DNA from: Trichobilharzia szidati
Taxonomy: Eukaryota > Platyhelminthes > Trematoda > Strigeidida > Schistosomatidae
Direction: 5' to 3'
Assembly (NCBI GenBank): GCA_944472155.2
Contig: OX235272.1
Span: 88,728,020 to 88,792,019 of the forward strand
Length of the DNA: 64,000 bases
The first letter of the stretch is position 1. Each line of letters starts with the position of its first letter. Of the stretch, positions 1 through 9,552 are shown piece after piece. The translations under genes were made by a program, and so were the position numbers. The notes below the pieces were generated by a model. The model saw only the letters and a program-made list of their open reading frames with translations, was not told the origin of the DNA and searched no databases.

Positions 1-190
1 TATAAAACTCAAGTTTCGAAGTCGTGTGATTATAACTGATGAAATGATTATGAACAATAAATTTTGTTCGAAAAGTCATCCAGTAAATAATACTGTTTCA
101 CTGTGTCATACATCTAATAAACAAACTAATATGGAATTACTTACTACCACAGTGCCCAAGTTTTATACATATATCGACATCTTTTCTTTT
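1..190 (+). mobile_element. PLE-P3 terminal segment (non-coding end)
   Basis: Non-coding end of the PLE family called P3 here. It shares a block with 25245-25375, 31005-31135, 47985-48150 and 54920-55035: a short stem (GAAC...GTTC here, GAGC...GCTC in the others), then GAAA, then a GTCATC-type run, followed by a conserved tail ending in CACTGTGT and AATAAA-like bases. The layout resembles a degenerate hammerhead ribozyme, which PLE ends are known to carry. The small ORF at 26-226 lies over this repeat and is not a gene. Confidence 0.5.
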
Positions 191-314
191 CTCTTTGCGT
201 ACCGGCGGTATCATTGTTGTTGTTGACGTGCGATTAGGACAGATTAGCCAGCGGATAAAGTTAGTATTCGCTCAGAGTCTACTAGGTCATAGTTCCGGTC
301 ATAACAAGCACACA

Positions 315-720
315 ATCAGGCATGTTCATCATGGGAATTCTGAACATCATCCTGCATGACTAAGCAAGGGACAAACAAGATCTATTCGTATCTCTGACTT
401 AGAACATCTTGTAGATAGTTAGCATAAAGTTGGTGTTAATTAAATCGCGTTGCGACTAATATTAATTTTGCTTAACCAGTTCGTCCTCCACGTACAGCTA
501 ACGCGATCGGAACCCATCTGAAGAAGCTGTATCTGCATGTTCAGAAGAAATTCGTACAGCCACTTTCCTTACCTTGGTCATCGTTTCATGTGTGTAAAAA
601 GCTGAGCACTTCTCCCTCTCCTCCTGAGCCTTTTACAAGTTATCATTGTCCAAATGATTTTATTTTCCTAACTGCCTCATCTTTAATTGCTCATTACATA
701 ATCAATTAGAACACTCATTT
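315..720 (+). mobile_element. PLE-P4 endonuclease C-terminus and 3' tail, degenerate
   Basis: A broken frame reads SEHHPA, then a Q-I-R-S-I-like stretch, EHLVDS, and ends near LPYLGHR. This is the order seen at the C-terminal half of PLE GIY-YIG endonucleases (SEHHPAWL, SILSHLMDTEHKID, LTLAWPS in better copies such as 55385-55870). It is followed by the AT-rich tail common to P4 copies (TTTATTTTCCTAACTGC...). Stops and frameshifts rule out function. The RT half is missing upstream, so the copy is truncated. Confidence 0.55.
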
Positions 721-804
721 ATTTTCCTAATTACTCCTTATTTTCCCGGAATTATGCATTACACAAAGCATTCGTTTAATTTTTGCAGTTATTTCTACTA
801 TTTC

Positions 805-970
805 TAGGCCCTGGTTTCGAATCCAAGTGGGTGCGTACTGATGACGAGTCCCAAACTATGACGAAACAACCATCCTGTACTTTCTGGTTGTTTTCAATGC
901 TTCTCTGACTGATATCAATCCGTGATCAAACTTGAGACAAATCAGATCCGTACAAACTAACTCTTGATAA
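805..970 (+). mobile_element. SINE-A fragment with hammerhead
   Basis: Begins inside the B-box-like GGTTTCGAATCC, continues through GGGTGCGTACTG and the ribozyme region, and ends in the family tail (TTCTCTGACTGATATCAATCCGTGATCAAACTTG, AAATCAGATCCGTACAAAC). It lies in inverted orientation to the SINE-A copy at 1079-1282. Confidence 0.65.
835..880 (+). ncRNA. Hammerhead ribozyme remnant in SINE-A
   Basis: Stem I GTACTG pairs imperfectly with CTGTAC. The core reads ATGACGA where CUGANGA is required, so C3 is changed to A. Stem II is GTCC against a mutated TGAC, followed by an intact GAAA. Loss of C3 and a weakened stem II predict no cleavage. Confidence 0.5.
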
Positions 971-1078
971 TTACTCTTTAATTAAAGTATCAATTTTCTT
1001 GGTTAATTACCAACCCCTCCCCCGTTGACGTGTGGATATTAGCTAGTTATTGGTAAAAAAATTATCATCGTTAGTATT

Positions 1079-1282
1079 CAAGTATTGGTTTGTAGGGATT
1101 TGATTGAATGGTTACAGGATTTCATCATGAGCTGACATCGGTTAAAGAACCATTGGAAAACCAGCTGGGAGTACTGGACAGCTGTTCCGTCCTAGTTTTA
1201 GGACTCTTCAGCAGTACGCACCCACTGGGGTTCGAATCCAGGACCTTCTGGTTACAAGGCGAGCTCGTAGAGCACTAGATTG
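1079..1282 (-). mobile_element. SINE-A, minus strand, with near-intact hammerhead
   Basis: Read on the minus strand: an end-of-head segment (CTACGAGCTCGCCTTGTAAC), B-box GGATTCGAACC, then GTGGGTGCGTACTG, the ribozyme, and the tail CCAATGGTTCTTTAACCGATGTCAGCTCATGATGAAATCCTG. The front of the tRNA-like head is missing or diverged. Such SINEs are transcribed by RNA polymerase III from the internal A and B boxes and mobilised by a LINE; this role is inferred from the family. Confidence 0.7.
1171..1217 (-). ncRNA. Hammerhead ribozyme, one core change
   Basis: Minus strand: stem I GTACTG/CAGTAC (6 bp, perfect), core CTGAAGA (fits C3-U4-G5-A6-N7-G8-A9), stem II GTCC/GGAC with a longer loop, then GGAA instead of GAAA, stem III around CAGCTG and cleavage base C. 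The GGAA change should impair it. Otherwise all parts are present and in order. Confidence 0.65.
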
Positions 1283-1299
1283 ATAAATTTCTTGTAATG

Positions 1300-1715
1300 T
1301 AATAAAAATGGTATGTATTTGGAATGAGTCATAGGTGAGGAGCTAACTGAAAGGTAAACATTCCTTCACTCCATTCTGTTGTCTTCGTGAATATTTTCAA
1401 GTCAATACAAAACAACTAACTAACTATCCAACACGTCTTTGTTTTTAATCTTTCTTCCGTGTAAAATCAATTCGTGACTAAATCAACATTCTTAACTGTC
1501 CTTAATTTATATCACTTCTCTCTCAAATATTATATTCGTAGGTATGGAACAATTAGTTCAAAATGTGAATAATGTATGCATGAATGTATACATGAATGGA
1601 TTATTAATGATTGTTAATTCGCTACAAATTCATAATTGCTGAAATATTTGTCTTTTATGGAACATGATTTAAGAAATCAAATACGTATTTTCACGTAAAT
1701 TCTCACCAGACTATA
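1300..1715. other. AT-rich stretch, nothing recognised
   Basis: I see no coding similarity and no recognisable repeat. There are imperfect ATGTATGCATGAATGTATACATGAATG iterations near 1570-1600, a small local repeat. Confidence 0.5.
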
Positions 1716-2115
1716 CTATTACATAAGAAAATAACAGCCGTATGTTCTGACAGGCGATCGCACTGCCCCTGATCTACTAGTTTGACCTATGTAATTGATC
1801 TAACTCATAGTCACTGCAAGGTATTTTGTAAATTATATTATTTTGTCTAATTGGGTCAACATACAGGATCTTTTAACCTACAGAGCTTGTCCTGCCTGAG
1901 TGAGTTTGTAGGTTTAAATGCTACTCTAATTCCTGCTTTATTAAGAATCCTACTTAGGGTCTCAGATGTCCACTCTTTATTCAGTAGAACTGTAGATGCC
2001 TTATATTCTCTCTTATTTATGTTATCATTATTAGTTTCACCATTATTTTTCTTTTCACCTTTTCTCATCTTCCTAATGAATTTATTTTATAGGATAGTTA
2101 TTTAACACCAACGCT
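1715..2115 (-). mobile_element. PLE-P3 endonuclease fragment, minus strand
   Basis: On the minus strand 2068-1856 reads NNDNINKREYKASTVL, then EWTSETLSRILNKAGIRVAF, KPTNSLRQDKLCRLKDP, and in another frame past 1856 a remnant of the IIYKIPC, GYIGQTSR, LSEH segment. This is the linker and N-terminal part of a PLE GIY-YIG endonuclease; the same protein is found at 24600, 30370 and 54590-54800. Stops break it. The P3 terminal block at 1-190 lies on the opposite strand, so the two may be parts of an inverted P3 pair. Confidence 0.65.
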
Positions 2116-2397
2116 TCTTCTATCTCTATTATATTATGAACAGTGAATAACTAATATGAATCGAGCATATGGTGTATGAATATCGCATACAGAAGAGAAC
2201 AGGCAACAGAAAAATTTAAAATCTTTTTTGTGGTACAACGGATGTACACACTCATAAATTTGAAAATATCAATACGTATTCGGCGTGTGATACCGACAAG
2301 ATTTGTCAGTAGTATACAGACGCACAACTGACAATCTTCACGGTGGAATAAGAAAAACAGAAAACTTATTATATGAGAACGGATATCCAGAAAAAAT

Positions 2398-2830
2398 TTG
2401 TTAGTCCCCATGATGGGAACAGGTGCAGAAAAATGCCGGCAAACTGTGCAGAAGAAATATATATATTACTTTGCAGTCCAAAGGAGACCCAGACACTCGT
2501 TGACTAGCACTGAAACATTCTTTGTCGCGATACTATGTTCAAAATCCACCAGTCGTAGTATAACTCCAATGCCAGTGAAGGATAAGCCATTGAGTGTGGC
2601 CAGCCCAATATGCATTCATAAATTTAACTGTGTTTGTGGAGACAGTTAAATAGGTGGAATGACTCGTCGCCTTCTGGAGGATTGTCCGAAATGGTTACGT
2701 AAAGGAGCTTTAAAGTCAATCAGGAGTTCCGTATTGGCTCACCTTTTGGATACGGATCACAAGATTGATAAAAATTGACCCCTTACAATTCTATATAATG
2801 TACCATCTGAATTCCCTAAGTTTGTACATC
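2398..2830 (+). mobile_element. PLE-P4 endonuclease fragment
   Basis: A frame with one stop reads STSRSITPMPVKDKPLSVAS, ICIHKFNCVCGDS, stop, IGGMTRRLLEDCPKWL, then LAHLLDTDHKIDKN and TILYNVPSEFPKF. This matches the PLE pattern KDKLP, CIYQFxCxCGAxYIGRTxRxLxEHxPxWL, HLVDTxHxID, FxVxYxVP. Y-I-G is degraded at the stop. The ORF 2398-2649 is only part of it. The RT is missing, so this is a dead fragment. Confidence 0.7.
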
Positions 2831-2861
2831 TTCAATGGCTAGCAACCCAACTCCGTCAATA

Positions 2862-2945
2862 AACATGACACCGTTGCTACTGAAACTTCAAAGTTCTAGC
2901 ATGAAGCCCTATGTTCCACTCGGAACGTCAAAGAATAGAACAAAT
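2862..2945 (+). mobile_element. SINE-D tail fragment
   Basis: Matches the end of SINE-D (GACACCGTTGCTACTGAAACTTC, AGCATGAAGCCCTATGTTCC, then GGAACGTCAAAGAAT). Compare 39085-39160 and the reverse of 6560-6640. It supplies the N-terminal part of a 112-codon ORF at 2835-3173, which argues that this ORF is accidental. Confidence 0.6.
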
Positions 2946-2949
2946 AATA

Positions 2950-3600
2950 ATAAAATAGTGAATAAGGTTGCGTGGAGAAGGTTGGACGTAGAGATTCAGC
3001 GAATATTGTCTTTCGGACTGCTCTTGTTAATCTGCTTCCTTAAGGGAATTTCAGCTGATGTGTTACCTTCGAATTTCAGGTTTACAACTAACATTTTCTT
3101 TGTTACTTCTACTATTCTTGGATTATCATTCCTTATTTTTTACATATGTTTATTGGTGAATGCCAGTGGGTAACCATTCTGAATCAGAGTGTCTCTTATA
3201 CAGTGTGTCTTCCGTTCATTTGCACAAAACATCTGGTGAAATGAGATTTGATGAGAATTGTTTTTCTAAAATAGTAATAATAATAACTGCATTCCAAACA
3301 ATATTAATTATACATAATGGAATTTTCAGAGTTTTTATACATATTGCAACAATTTAGATCCTTTTGTCAATATGTACATACATAAAATTTAAAATAGTAA
3401 TAAGAGTAATACTAATAATGAAACCACTATAAACAGAATGTTGGTGGAAACATAATGAAGTATAAGTAGATAGTATCATAGATAATACATGTAATAATAA
3501 TAGTAATCTTTGCTTATACTTTGTACTTGAGATTACTGATTTAAAAAGTTTATAAGTTCATTTCTGACATCTGACTGTCTCTTCTTACAAAACCCGTGCT
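2950..3600. other. No gene recognised
   Basis: An ORF at 2835-3173 has two hydrophobic stretches (near residues 56-71 and 88-109), but its first third comes from a SINE tail and I recognise nothing in it. The rest is AT-rich with AATAATAATA runs near 3275 and 3390-3420. Confidence 0.45.
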
Positions 3601-4335
3601 AAATATGGTATGGTAGAATTTTTATATTCAGTTGTACGAGCCTAAATTATTAAGAAGTTTCTTCTGGTTTTACCTGAAAATATACAAGGAGAAAGTTGAG
3701 AATTACAATGAGGATATTTGGTATCAGACAAGATAACTTTAGCCAAGTGCCTGCAAGAATTAAAATGCCTATCAACAACAATACCAGTTAGGTGAGTAAA
3801 AGGCACACCACCAACCCTACTTACAGCCTTCAGTGTTCCACGTAATATGACATAGTCTTTTTCGAGAAGTCCAGGGAAGGATAATGGCGAACAATAAAGG
3901 AGAATACATGAATTAACAAATTGTAAGAGAAGAGGCTGAGTTATGCTAGCGGAGAGTCTCAGCTTCTCTATGTAATAAGTCAGACGATAAAACTTTTCTT
4001 AGAAATCAATAAGATACGAGACGACTAACAGAGATTTGAGGAGAAACTGATGCCAAGATGAGAGATATTCGATTTCCTCCCTATCACAGTGCCGACAATA
4101 TTACAGGAATCATGCGACTGAACCAGTCCACGCAAGCCTGTTCCGCATCTGAAACTCAGGTCAACAATATGACATTTAGATGGATTTAGTTTAAGACGAT
4201 TAAAGTGAGATCATTTGTTAACTTCAGATAATAATCTATTCATCTGAGAACAATCCAATACAGAAACTACTGGGACAGAAATGGTTAGATCATCAGCATA
4301 TTTAATAAAGTTAGCTTTGGAAGAGCATGGAAGGT
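3600..4335 (-). mobile_element. CR1/SR1-like non-LTR LINE, RT C-terminal part
   Basis: On the minus strand the frame reads IKYADDLTISVPVV near 4310-4270 (YADD catalytic box of non-LTR reverse transcriptase), then VLDCSQMNRLLSEVNKWS, LKLNPSKCHIVDLSF (the NPxKC motif after YADD), HLGISFSSNL, and further down RLTYYIEKLRLSASITQPLL, FPGLLEKDYVILRGTLKAVS and VVDRHFNSCRHLAKVIL. This order is that of CR1/Jockey-type ORF2 from motif C to the C-terminus. Frameshifts join the segments, so it is inactive. The 4590-5390 copy on the other strand shares the GLL-K-DYVI-R-TL region. I place it in the CR1/SR1 group only by feel. Confidence 0.65.
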
Positions 4336-4339
4336 CATT

Positions 4340-4585
4340 CTACCTATTGGAACAAAGCTGTAGAAGTTAATCAGCTACCCATTGCCTGTAATGTCGCTCC
4401 AATTTTTCGCAGTTATATTTTTAAAACATTTGCTTCTATAGAAGATTAAACGAGGATACTTGTAGTTACCAACTTATCTAATTTCTTTTCAAATGCCTCT
4501 CTTAAGATATATTTGACCTCTCCTCTTACAGTTTATTAACTCTTTCTTGCATCTTATCTATTCTTCTCTACTGTTCACCCTTATT
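4340..4585. other. Spacer between inverted LINE ends
   Basis: No coding similarity seen. The sequence is pyrimidine-rich (CTCTCTTAAG, TATCTATTCTTCTCTACTG). It lies between two copies of the same LINE in opposite orientation. Confidence 0.4.
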
Positions 4586-4589
4586 CTTT

Positions 4590-5390
4590 CATGGGTTGAT
4601 TAAAAAAGACTATGTCATATTTCGTAGAACTCTGCAGACTGTCAACAGGGCGAGTGGTATCCCATTGGGCTATATCGTTCACACTGTCATTGACAGACAC
4701 TTGATTTTATTCAACGAGTTTACTAAAGGGATTTCGTCAAACTGTGAACATCCACCATTGCACCCGTAGCTCCAACCTTGTGTCTCCTTAGGTAAAACAA
4801 GAAATCTTTTAAGAAAACTTCATGAGTGCACGTCTAAGTATAAAAATTCCACTATACCATATTTGGGGGTACGTGTTTTATGTGAGGAAAGTAGTGCCAG
4901 GGACGAACTAACTAACCTTCTTACCACTAGCAAATAAACCATTTTCTTCACCCTTACAACATCAACCTTTATTGTTATTGTTCTTCTTATGTTTATAATC
5001 CTCTCGATTTCTCGTTTTTATTTGTCTATTTTCTCATAAGTATAAAAATCATACAAGTTGTCTAATAACTGTTACTTTTTGTCTTTTCACTCACCATGCT
5101 ATATCAACAGAACATTAGATTCAGTACTCTATAACATGCTAAAATTCTCATCCTGTATCGACAATATTGTTTGAAAGAAACCCAGTGTTACTATCATTAT
5201 GTTTATTATTCTCGTTTTGTACTCTGCACATATTTGACTTTATTCTTACTATTAAGGTGGACATATTCATGTGGTTGCTTTTATTTATATTTTGAGTAAA
5301 TCAGATGCAATATTGTGACAAATGCTGAGAATTCTATGCTGTATTACAGGCAATGTTTTTGCAATAAAGAAGATTATTATTATTATAATT
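4590..5390 (+). mobile_element. CR1/SR1-like LINE 3' end, plus strand
   Basis: Opens with KKDYVIFRRTLQTVNRASGI, then a DRHLILF segment, NCEHPPLHP, and LRKLHECTSKYKN...TIPYLGVRVLC as the C-terminus of the same LINE protein seen on the minus strand at 3600-4335. A roughly 450-bp 3' UTR follows, ending in AATGTTTTTGCAATAAAGAAG and a (TTA)n run at about 5367-5390, which I take as the true 3' end. Being 5'-truncated with an intact 3' end is typical of target-primed LINE insertion. Confidence 0.6.
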
Positions 5391-5596
5391 GAATGAGCTG
5401 ATGGATTAGAAAGGTGGGATATATTTTAATAGTTCGAACTTTTTGGAGTATAAGTTCACGCCACGGCTGCTTATGGATAGAGTCAGAATTCACCAAGTGA
5501 GACTGAACAAATGTGATATCTGAGAATATTTACTAACATCGAAATGAATCTTGCATATCTTGTAGAAGTTGTCAACTTTGCTTGACCAATATGATA
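5390..5596. other. No feature recognised
   Basis: Unique-looking AT-rich sequence between the LINE tail and the hairpin at 5597. Confidence 0.35.
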
Positions 5597-5639
5597 AGTG
5601 ACAGACTTAACTGAGCGTTCCTCAGTTAAGTCTGTCACT
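5597..5639. repeat. Perfect 19-bp hairpin, 5-nt loop
   Basis: AGTGACAGACTTAACTGAG at 5597-5615 is exactly reverse-complementary to 5621-5639, with loop CGTTC at 5616-5620. Checked base by base. No mismatch in 19 pairs is unusual amid so much decayed sequence. I could not match it to a known element. Confidence 0.9.
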
Positions 5640-6104
5640 GTCTGTAGACTGTCTCAAGGAAGTAACTATTCTACCTTAAGTTTTACAGTCTTCTAATGAT
5701 CATATCAAAAATAAGTCTATAAAAGCTGTATGAATTAATGTTCGAAATCCCAATCGTACGTTGTAGACTTTTATGAAGGAAATGATGAACTAATTACACT
5801 TGTTCATACACACAACAAAATGTGCAATCTCAGTAGCAAGCGAGTCTTGACCTCTGCAACCAGCACTTATCATTTCAGTTTAGAGAAATGTCTGGTATAT
5901 GTAGATGTCGTAAGGGCTATCATACTATTAGCACATTAGACAGTATCTTAAATTCTGATTGGACTCTGAATGTGTATATGTTTGTGTGTGTGTGTGTTAT
6001 CTTTTTTTTGAAGGAGGTTATAGTCAGACCATTCGGTGTTTGACTTTGGTGTTCTAGTTGATCTGCGAAGCATTATATGAGAATGTACTGTATGCACTTG
6101 TCTA
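5640..6104. other. No gene recognised
   Basis: No coding or repeat similarity seen. A short GTGTGTGTGTGTG run occurs near 5982-5996. Confidence 0.4.
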
Positions 6105-6142
6105 AATTCTCTCCCCCCCCCCCCCACACACACACACACAAC
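6105..6142. repeat. Poly-C followed by (CA)n microsatellite
   Basis: A run of C bases (about 6112-6125) passes into ACACACACACACACACA. A likely replication-slippage site; the length may be unreliable in assemblies. Confidence 0.85.
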
Positions 6143-6554
6143 ATGCATACATACGCCTATCTTGATATGTAATAGCAGTTATTTTCCACATCAAAATATG
6201 CTGAAAAAATATCCTCAAAAACTTCTTTTCTAGCTTAGGTATATTAATAATAATATGGGTGATAGATAATGAATTTATATTCAGAAGCATAGACAATGAA
6301 GTAATCCAGAGTGTAGCTTTATGTTATTCCACTAAACAAATAGATAGCCATGTGTAAAGTCGATCGCGTTACTCTTTATGTTTAGTTGTAAGAAAGTTAG
6401 TTAGTTAGTTAGGAAGTCTGGAAATTAGGCATATAAACCAAAAATGAGTTTGAAAGAAGTTGATTTCGTTCTTCTAATCCTTCTGAAGTTATTAAATTGT
6501 TATCCCAAATTGCGAAAATTGAATCATATCAAGTAGGCTTTTTAATTTTTTGAA

Positions 6555-6800
6555 ATTTATTTTGTTCCTCTGCGTTTTGAGTGGAACGCAGGGCTTCAAG
6601 CTGGAGCTCTGAAGGTTCAGTAGCAGTGATGTTAATTTTTACAGGATAGTTTTGCTTGCTTCACACCCAACCTTCCCTCTTTGCCGGCTCTACGACCGTC
6701 TAAGTAAGGTTTAGGACTACGCTGGCCTGAAATCGAACCCTAGATGACGTGTGGCGTGGTTGTAGAGGGTTCCACCACTGAACCAAAGACGCACATCATC
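6555..6800 (-). mobile_element. SINE-D (tRNA-Gly-like head), minus strand
   Basis: On the minus strand: A-box-like TTTGGTTCAGTGGTGGAA, B-box AGGGTTCGATTTC, body (AGTCCTAAACCTTACTTAGACGG, AGGGAAGGTTGGGTGTGA), then CACTGCTACTGAACCTTCAGAGCTCCAGCTTGAAGCCC and a GTTCCACTC end. The head resembles tRNA-Gly (GGTTCAGTGGTAGAA / GGTTCGATTCC). Nearly full length and one of the better copies in the window. Confidence 0.75.
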
Positions 6801-6837
6801 TTTAATTTTGTGCAGCTTATTTGGTTAACTACAACTA

Positions 6838-6992
6838 GCATTTCGTCCTAATTTGGACTCATCCTCTGGTTCTACCTATATACCCAATGAATGGTATTGT
6901 TCCCTCTAAGAATTGGGTATCCTGTACCCATCGTCTCAACCACCAAAGTATTACCCACTGGGCCATGAGAGCCGCTTTTTACCCAGCAGGTA
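6838..6992 (-). mobile_element. SINE-B (Smα-like), minus strand
   Basis: Minus strand: GGCCCAGTGGGTAATACTTTGGTGGTTGAGACGATGGGTAC (tRNA-like head), then a ribozyme-like part with GATGAGTCC AAATTA GGACGAAA. The last is the stem II and GAAA module of schistosome hammerheads, but the C3-U4 core bases are changed, so activity is not expected. Confidence 0.6.
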
Positions 6993-7024
6993 TCAGTTAC
7001 TATTTGCTTAAACTAATTTGTATT

Positions 7025-7165
7025 TCTCGTATATCGATTTAAATAAAACCGAACCGCTCAATCTTTACTGACATGTCGGCACCTAGTTCAGATGCTTCAA
7101 CGATGTCTGAAGATTACCAGTGTTATTTGGTTGATGGTGACTAGTAGCAGCCAACACAATAACAA
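7025..7165 (-). mobile_element. SINE-B-associated tail segment
   Basis: On the minus strand CATCGTTGAAGCATCTGAAC, GCCGACATGTCAGTAAAG and a GAGCGGTTC-like run match the block that follows the ribozyme in SINE-B copies (23020-23110, 58140-58230). Here it sits upstream of the minus-strand SINE-B at 6838, so the order is scrambled. Confidence 0.5.
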
Positions 7166-7394
7166 AGATCGAGCATTTTGGTTCAATATAATCCGTCAAC
7201 GAGAATTACAAATTATCTTATATAAATAATTTTCTCAACTTCGTATGACAATTATTCCTTTGGGATCTTTGAATATACTAGATACAATGTAGAAACTCAG
7301 TACTCAGTTATATTATAATATAGAACTATTAAAACTATGTAACTAAGGCTAGAATATGGCCGATGTTCACAACCACCTGAGATACCTAAGACGT

Positions 7395-7690
7395 CTTTTG
7401 GACACTAGGTAATAACTAGTGCCATATGTCTAGTCCTTTGTTTGGTGCAAACTGAGTGATTTCTATCAGTCAAGTCTGTAATGTGACCACCATTCCACTG
7501 GGTGGCTCGTCACGATTATACCCTCTGAATTGTTGTAATTAGATGGTTGGAGGCAATCGGAGGGAAACCGTTGACTTAGGTTCCAGGCTTGTTGGCAGTC
7601 AGTCACCAGTCAGCAAAGTGGATCTACAATCCTGAGGAAACTCAAGTCCCTTCGACTGGTAATTAACACAAGATCTCAATACGCAAAAAA
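7395..7690 (+). mobile_element. SINE-C-like repeat
   Basis: Contains GTAATAACTAGTGCCATATGTCTAGTCCTTTGTTTGGTGCA, the GTGACCACCATTC(C)A...GGTGGCTCG block and the GATGGTTGGAGGCAATCGG...GACTTAGGTTCC block. All recur at 13220-13600, 22380-22770, 51530-51650 and 52220-52510. No coding capacity. Confidence 0.6.
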
Positions 7691-8164
7691 ACATTCACTG
7701 TGGTACAATGTATCAAATTTCTGGCAAATCAGTAGCAATTGTTACAAAGTATGACAGGTAGACAAAGGCAGCGAGCTTTCTTTGAAAAAAAGAGAATTAG
7801 TCTCAGTTTTCATGAGAAAAGTTCCAGCCTTTCACTAAGTAAATTATATTTCTTAAAATTCAGATTTGTCAAACTTAAATTTTTAAAGAACAATACAGCT
7901 GGGCATAATTACAATGAAAAAAAGGAACTGAGATTACCTCAGGAAGCTAAAATGTTCAAAACAAGACATCAGACTCCGTCGAAGTTAAACTTTAAGTACC
8001 AATAACCTTGAAAGGCTTAGCCAGCAATTTAGTAAAACGAGGTAAATAATACTATAGTCATGAATAAAATATGCTTAATGAATTGCTGTGATATTAGATG
8101 GGTTATCTGGTGAGTTTCAGATTATGTTTGAGAAAAACTTAGCTAAGAACAGGTTAGGGTTTTT

Positions 8165-8357
8165 TTCTTCACGTTCCCCAGTGGAACATAGGGCTTCAAG
8201 CTAGAAGCCCTATATGGTTGTTAGCCTCATGCCCAACCTTTCCTCTTCACCAGCATTATTTCTGGCTCACTGAGGTAAAGGAGTGCGTCGGCTGGGGATC
8301 GAACCCCGGACCATGTGCATGGTCGGCGAGCGTCCTAACCACTATGCCACCGACGGG
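8165..8357 (-). mobile_element. Hybrid SINE: SINE-E head on SINE-D body
   Basis: Minus strand: head GTCGGTGGCATAGTGGTTAGGACGCTC...ACCATGCACATGGTCCGGGGTTCGATCCCC identical in type to SINE-E (16563-16737, 41027-41175). It is followed not by the SINE-E body (GGTCGGCCTGTAAAATTTGGGC) but by the SINE-D body (AGGAAAGGTTGGGCATGAGGC, GCTTGAAGCCCTATGTTCCACTGGG). This looks like a head exchange between two SINE families. Confidence 0.7.
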
Positions 8358-8424
8358 GGTTACGTTAACCTAATACGGAAGATATTGTAGTTGGCTCTAG
8401 TTAGATTAGCGTTAGGGCTGGAAG

Positions 8425-8700
8425 ACCTGCATGAATACATGTATAGAATGTGGTTTAATTACCCTAATAACGCTCCAGTGCAAAACTGCAAGGCATTTTT
8501 GTCACACGTCAGACAGAGGTGTCTCGTGTAGCAGTTTCATGACGTTTTATTCATTGCTTTCAATAAATATCTGTATTATATAAGTAAAAATATTGCTTAC
8601 TTCATGGAGTCGGTGCGTTCAAGGTCATTTGTCGGTTGCAACGTATTGACGTTCAAGGTTTAACTTCACCCAGATTCAGAGTAACTGCTTAAATTAACCA
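8425..8700 (+). repeat. Dispersed repeat shared with 49375-49660
   Basis: Shares, in the same order, TGAATACATGTATAGAATGT, a GCTCCAGTGCAAAACTG / ATGGAAAACTGG segment, CACAG/GACAGAG...ATCTTGTGT, a GTGCGTTCAAGG segment and AAGTTTAACTTCNCCC. Divergent but collinear. At 49.4 kb it precedes a PLE RT fragment, so it may be the decayed upstream part of a PLE. Confidence 0.45.
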
Positions 8701-9550
8701 ATCTATTGGGTCCTCCTTAAGTATGTGTTAAGATAATTCCATCTGAAAATACATACACAGGAATGCATAGGTAAACGAAGTGATGACACAATTAAAGCCA
8801 AATAAACATCAAAATGTTAGTGTTCGTGTGACAATGCATTCAAAATTGCCATTTAATGTAACTAAGATCAAATGAGATAACAAAGAGGCGTCTTTTCGTA
8901 ACTTCAATTCAAAGCTGGACAGTATTTTTACGTGGGTTTATATTATACAATGTAGACTGACAACAGAGGTCATATTTTATCGTCAATTAATAATAAGGTA
9001 GATCAAAGTGTGAACGTAACAACAATGTATGTAAAATTTAGAATAATCATACGTAATCAAGAGGGTTGACAAATGATTAGTTAAGTGATGAATGAAAGAT
9101 TGAAAATAATTAATAGAAAACAAGAGTCATAAGAAAAAGACGTAAACAGCGAAGAAAATTTCCTTTTCGACGATTCATTCTCATGAGCCGCTGTACAATC
9201 AGAATTATATTTAATAGAGAATTCATGAAATCAATCAGATGCTGGTAAAATTTGTTCTCGAAAAACGTGTTACGTAGTGTAAGGTGCAGTCTAGAAGGGA
9301 TGATTAATTGGAATTAGAAAAGGAGCAGAGATCGGCATGACGCAATAAGTGTGAGAAAATGATTGATCAATAAGATTTTGTAGAGTGGATAAGAACCAAT
9401 GAAAAGACGATAAAGTGTTTTTATAAAATCTGTATAAAAACTGAGTGTTATTAATAAACAGTAGTAGAGTGATAATAAAATAAGGTTGATGAGAATAATA
9501 ATAACAATAGCAAAGTTACATAATAAAACGTAGCAAAATTAAAATGAGAA
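8700..9550. other. AT-rich stretch without recognised gene
   Basis: I see no coding similarity, tRNA-like head or shared repeat. Purine-rich on this strand (AATGAAAGATTGAAAATAATTAATAGAAAACAAGAG). Confidence 0.4.
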
Positions 9551-9552
9551 TA

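Noticed and set aside
2835..3173. 112-codon ORF with two hydrophobic stretches, a possible small membrane protein
   Set aside because: Its first third is the tail of a SINE-D, and hydrophobic runs arise easily in T-rich DNA.
7739..8005. 88-codon lysine- and serine-rich ORF
   Set aside because: Composition follows the AT- and A-rich DNA; no domain or neighbour supports it.
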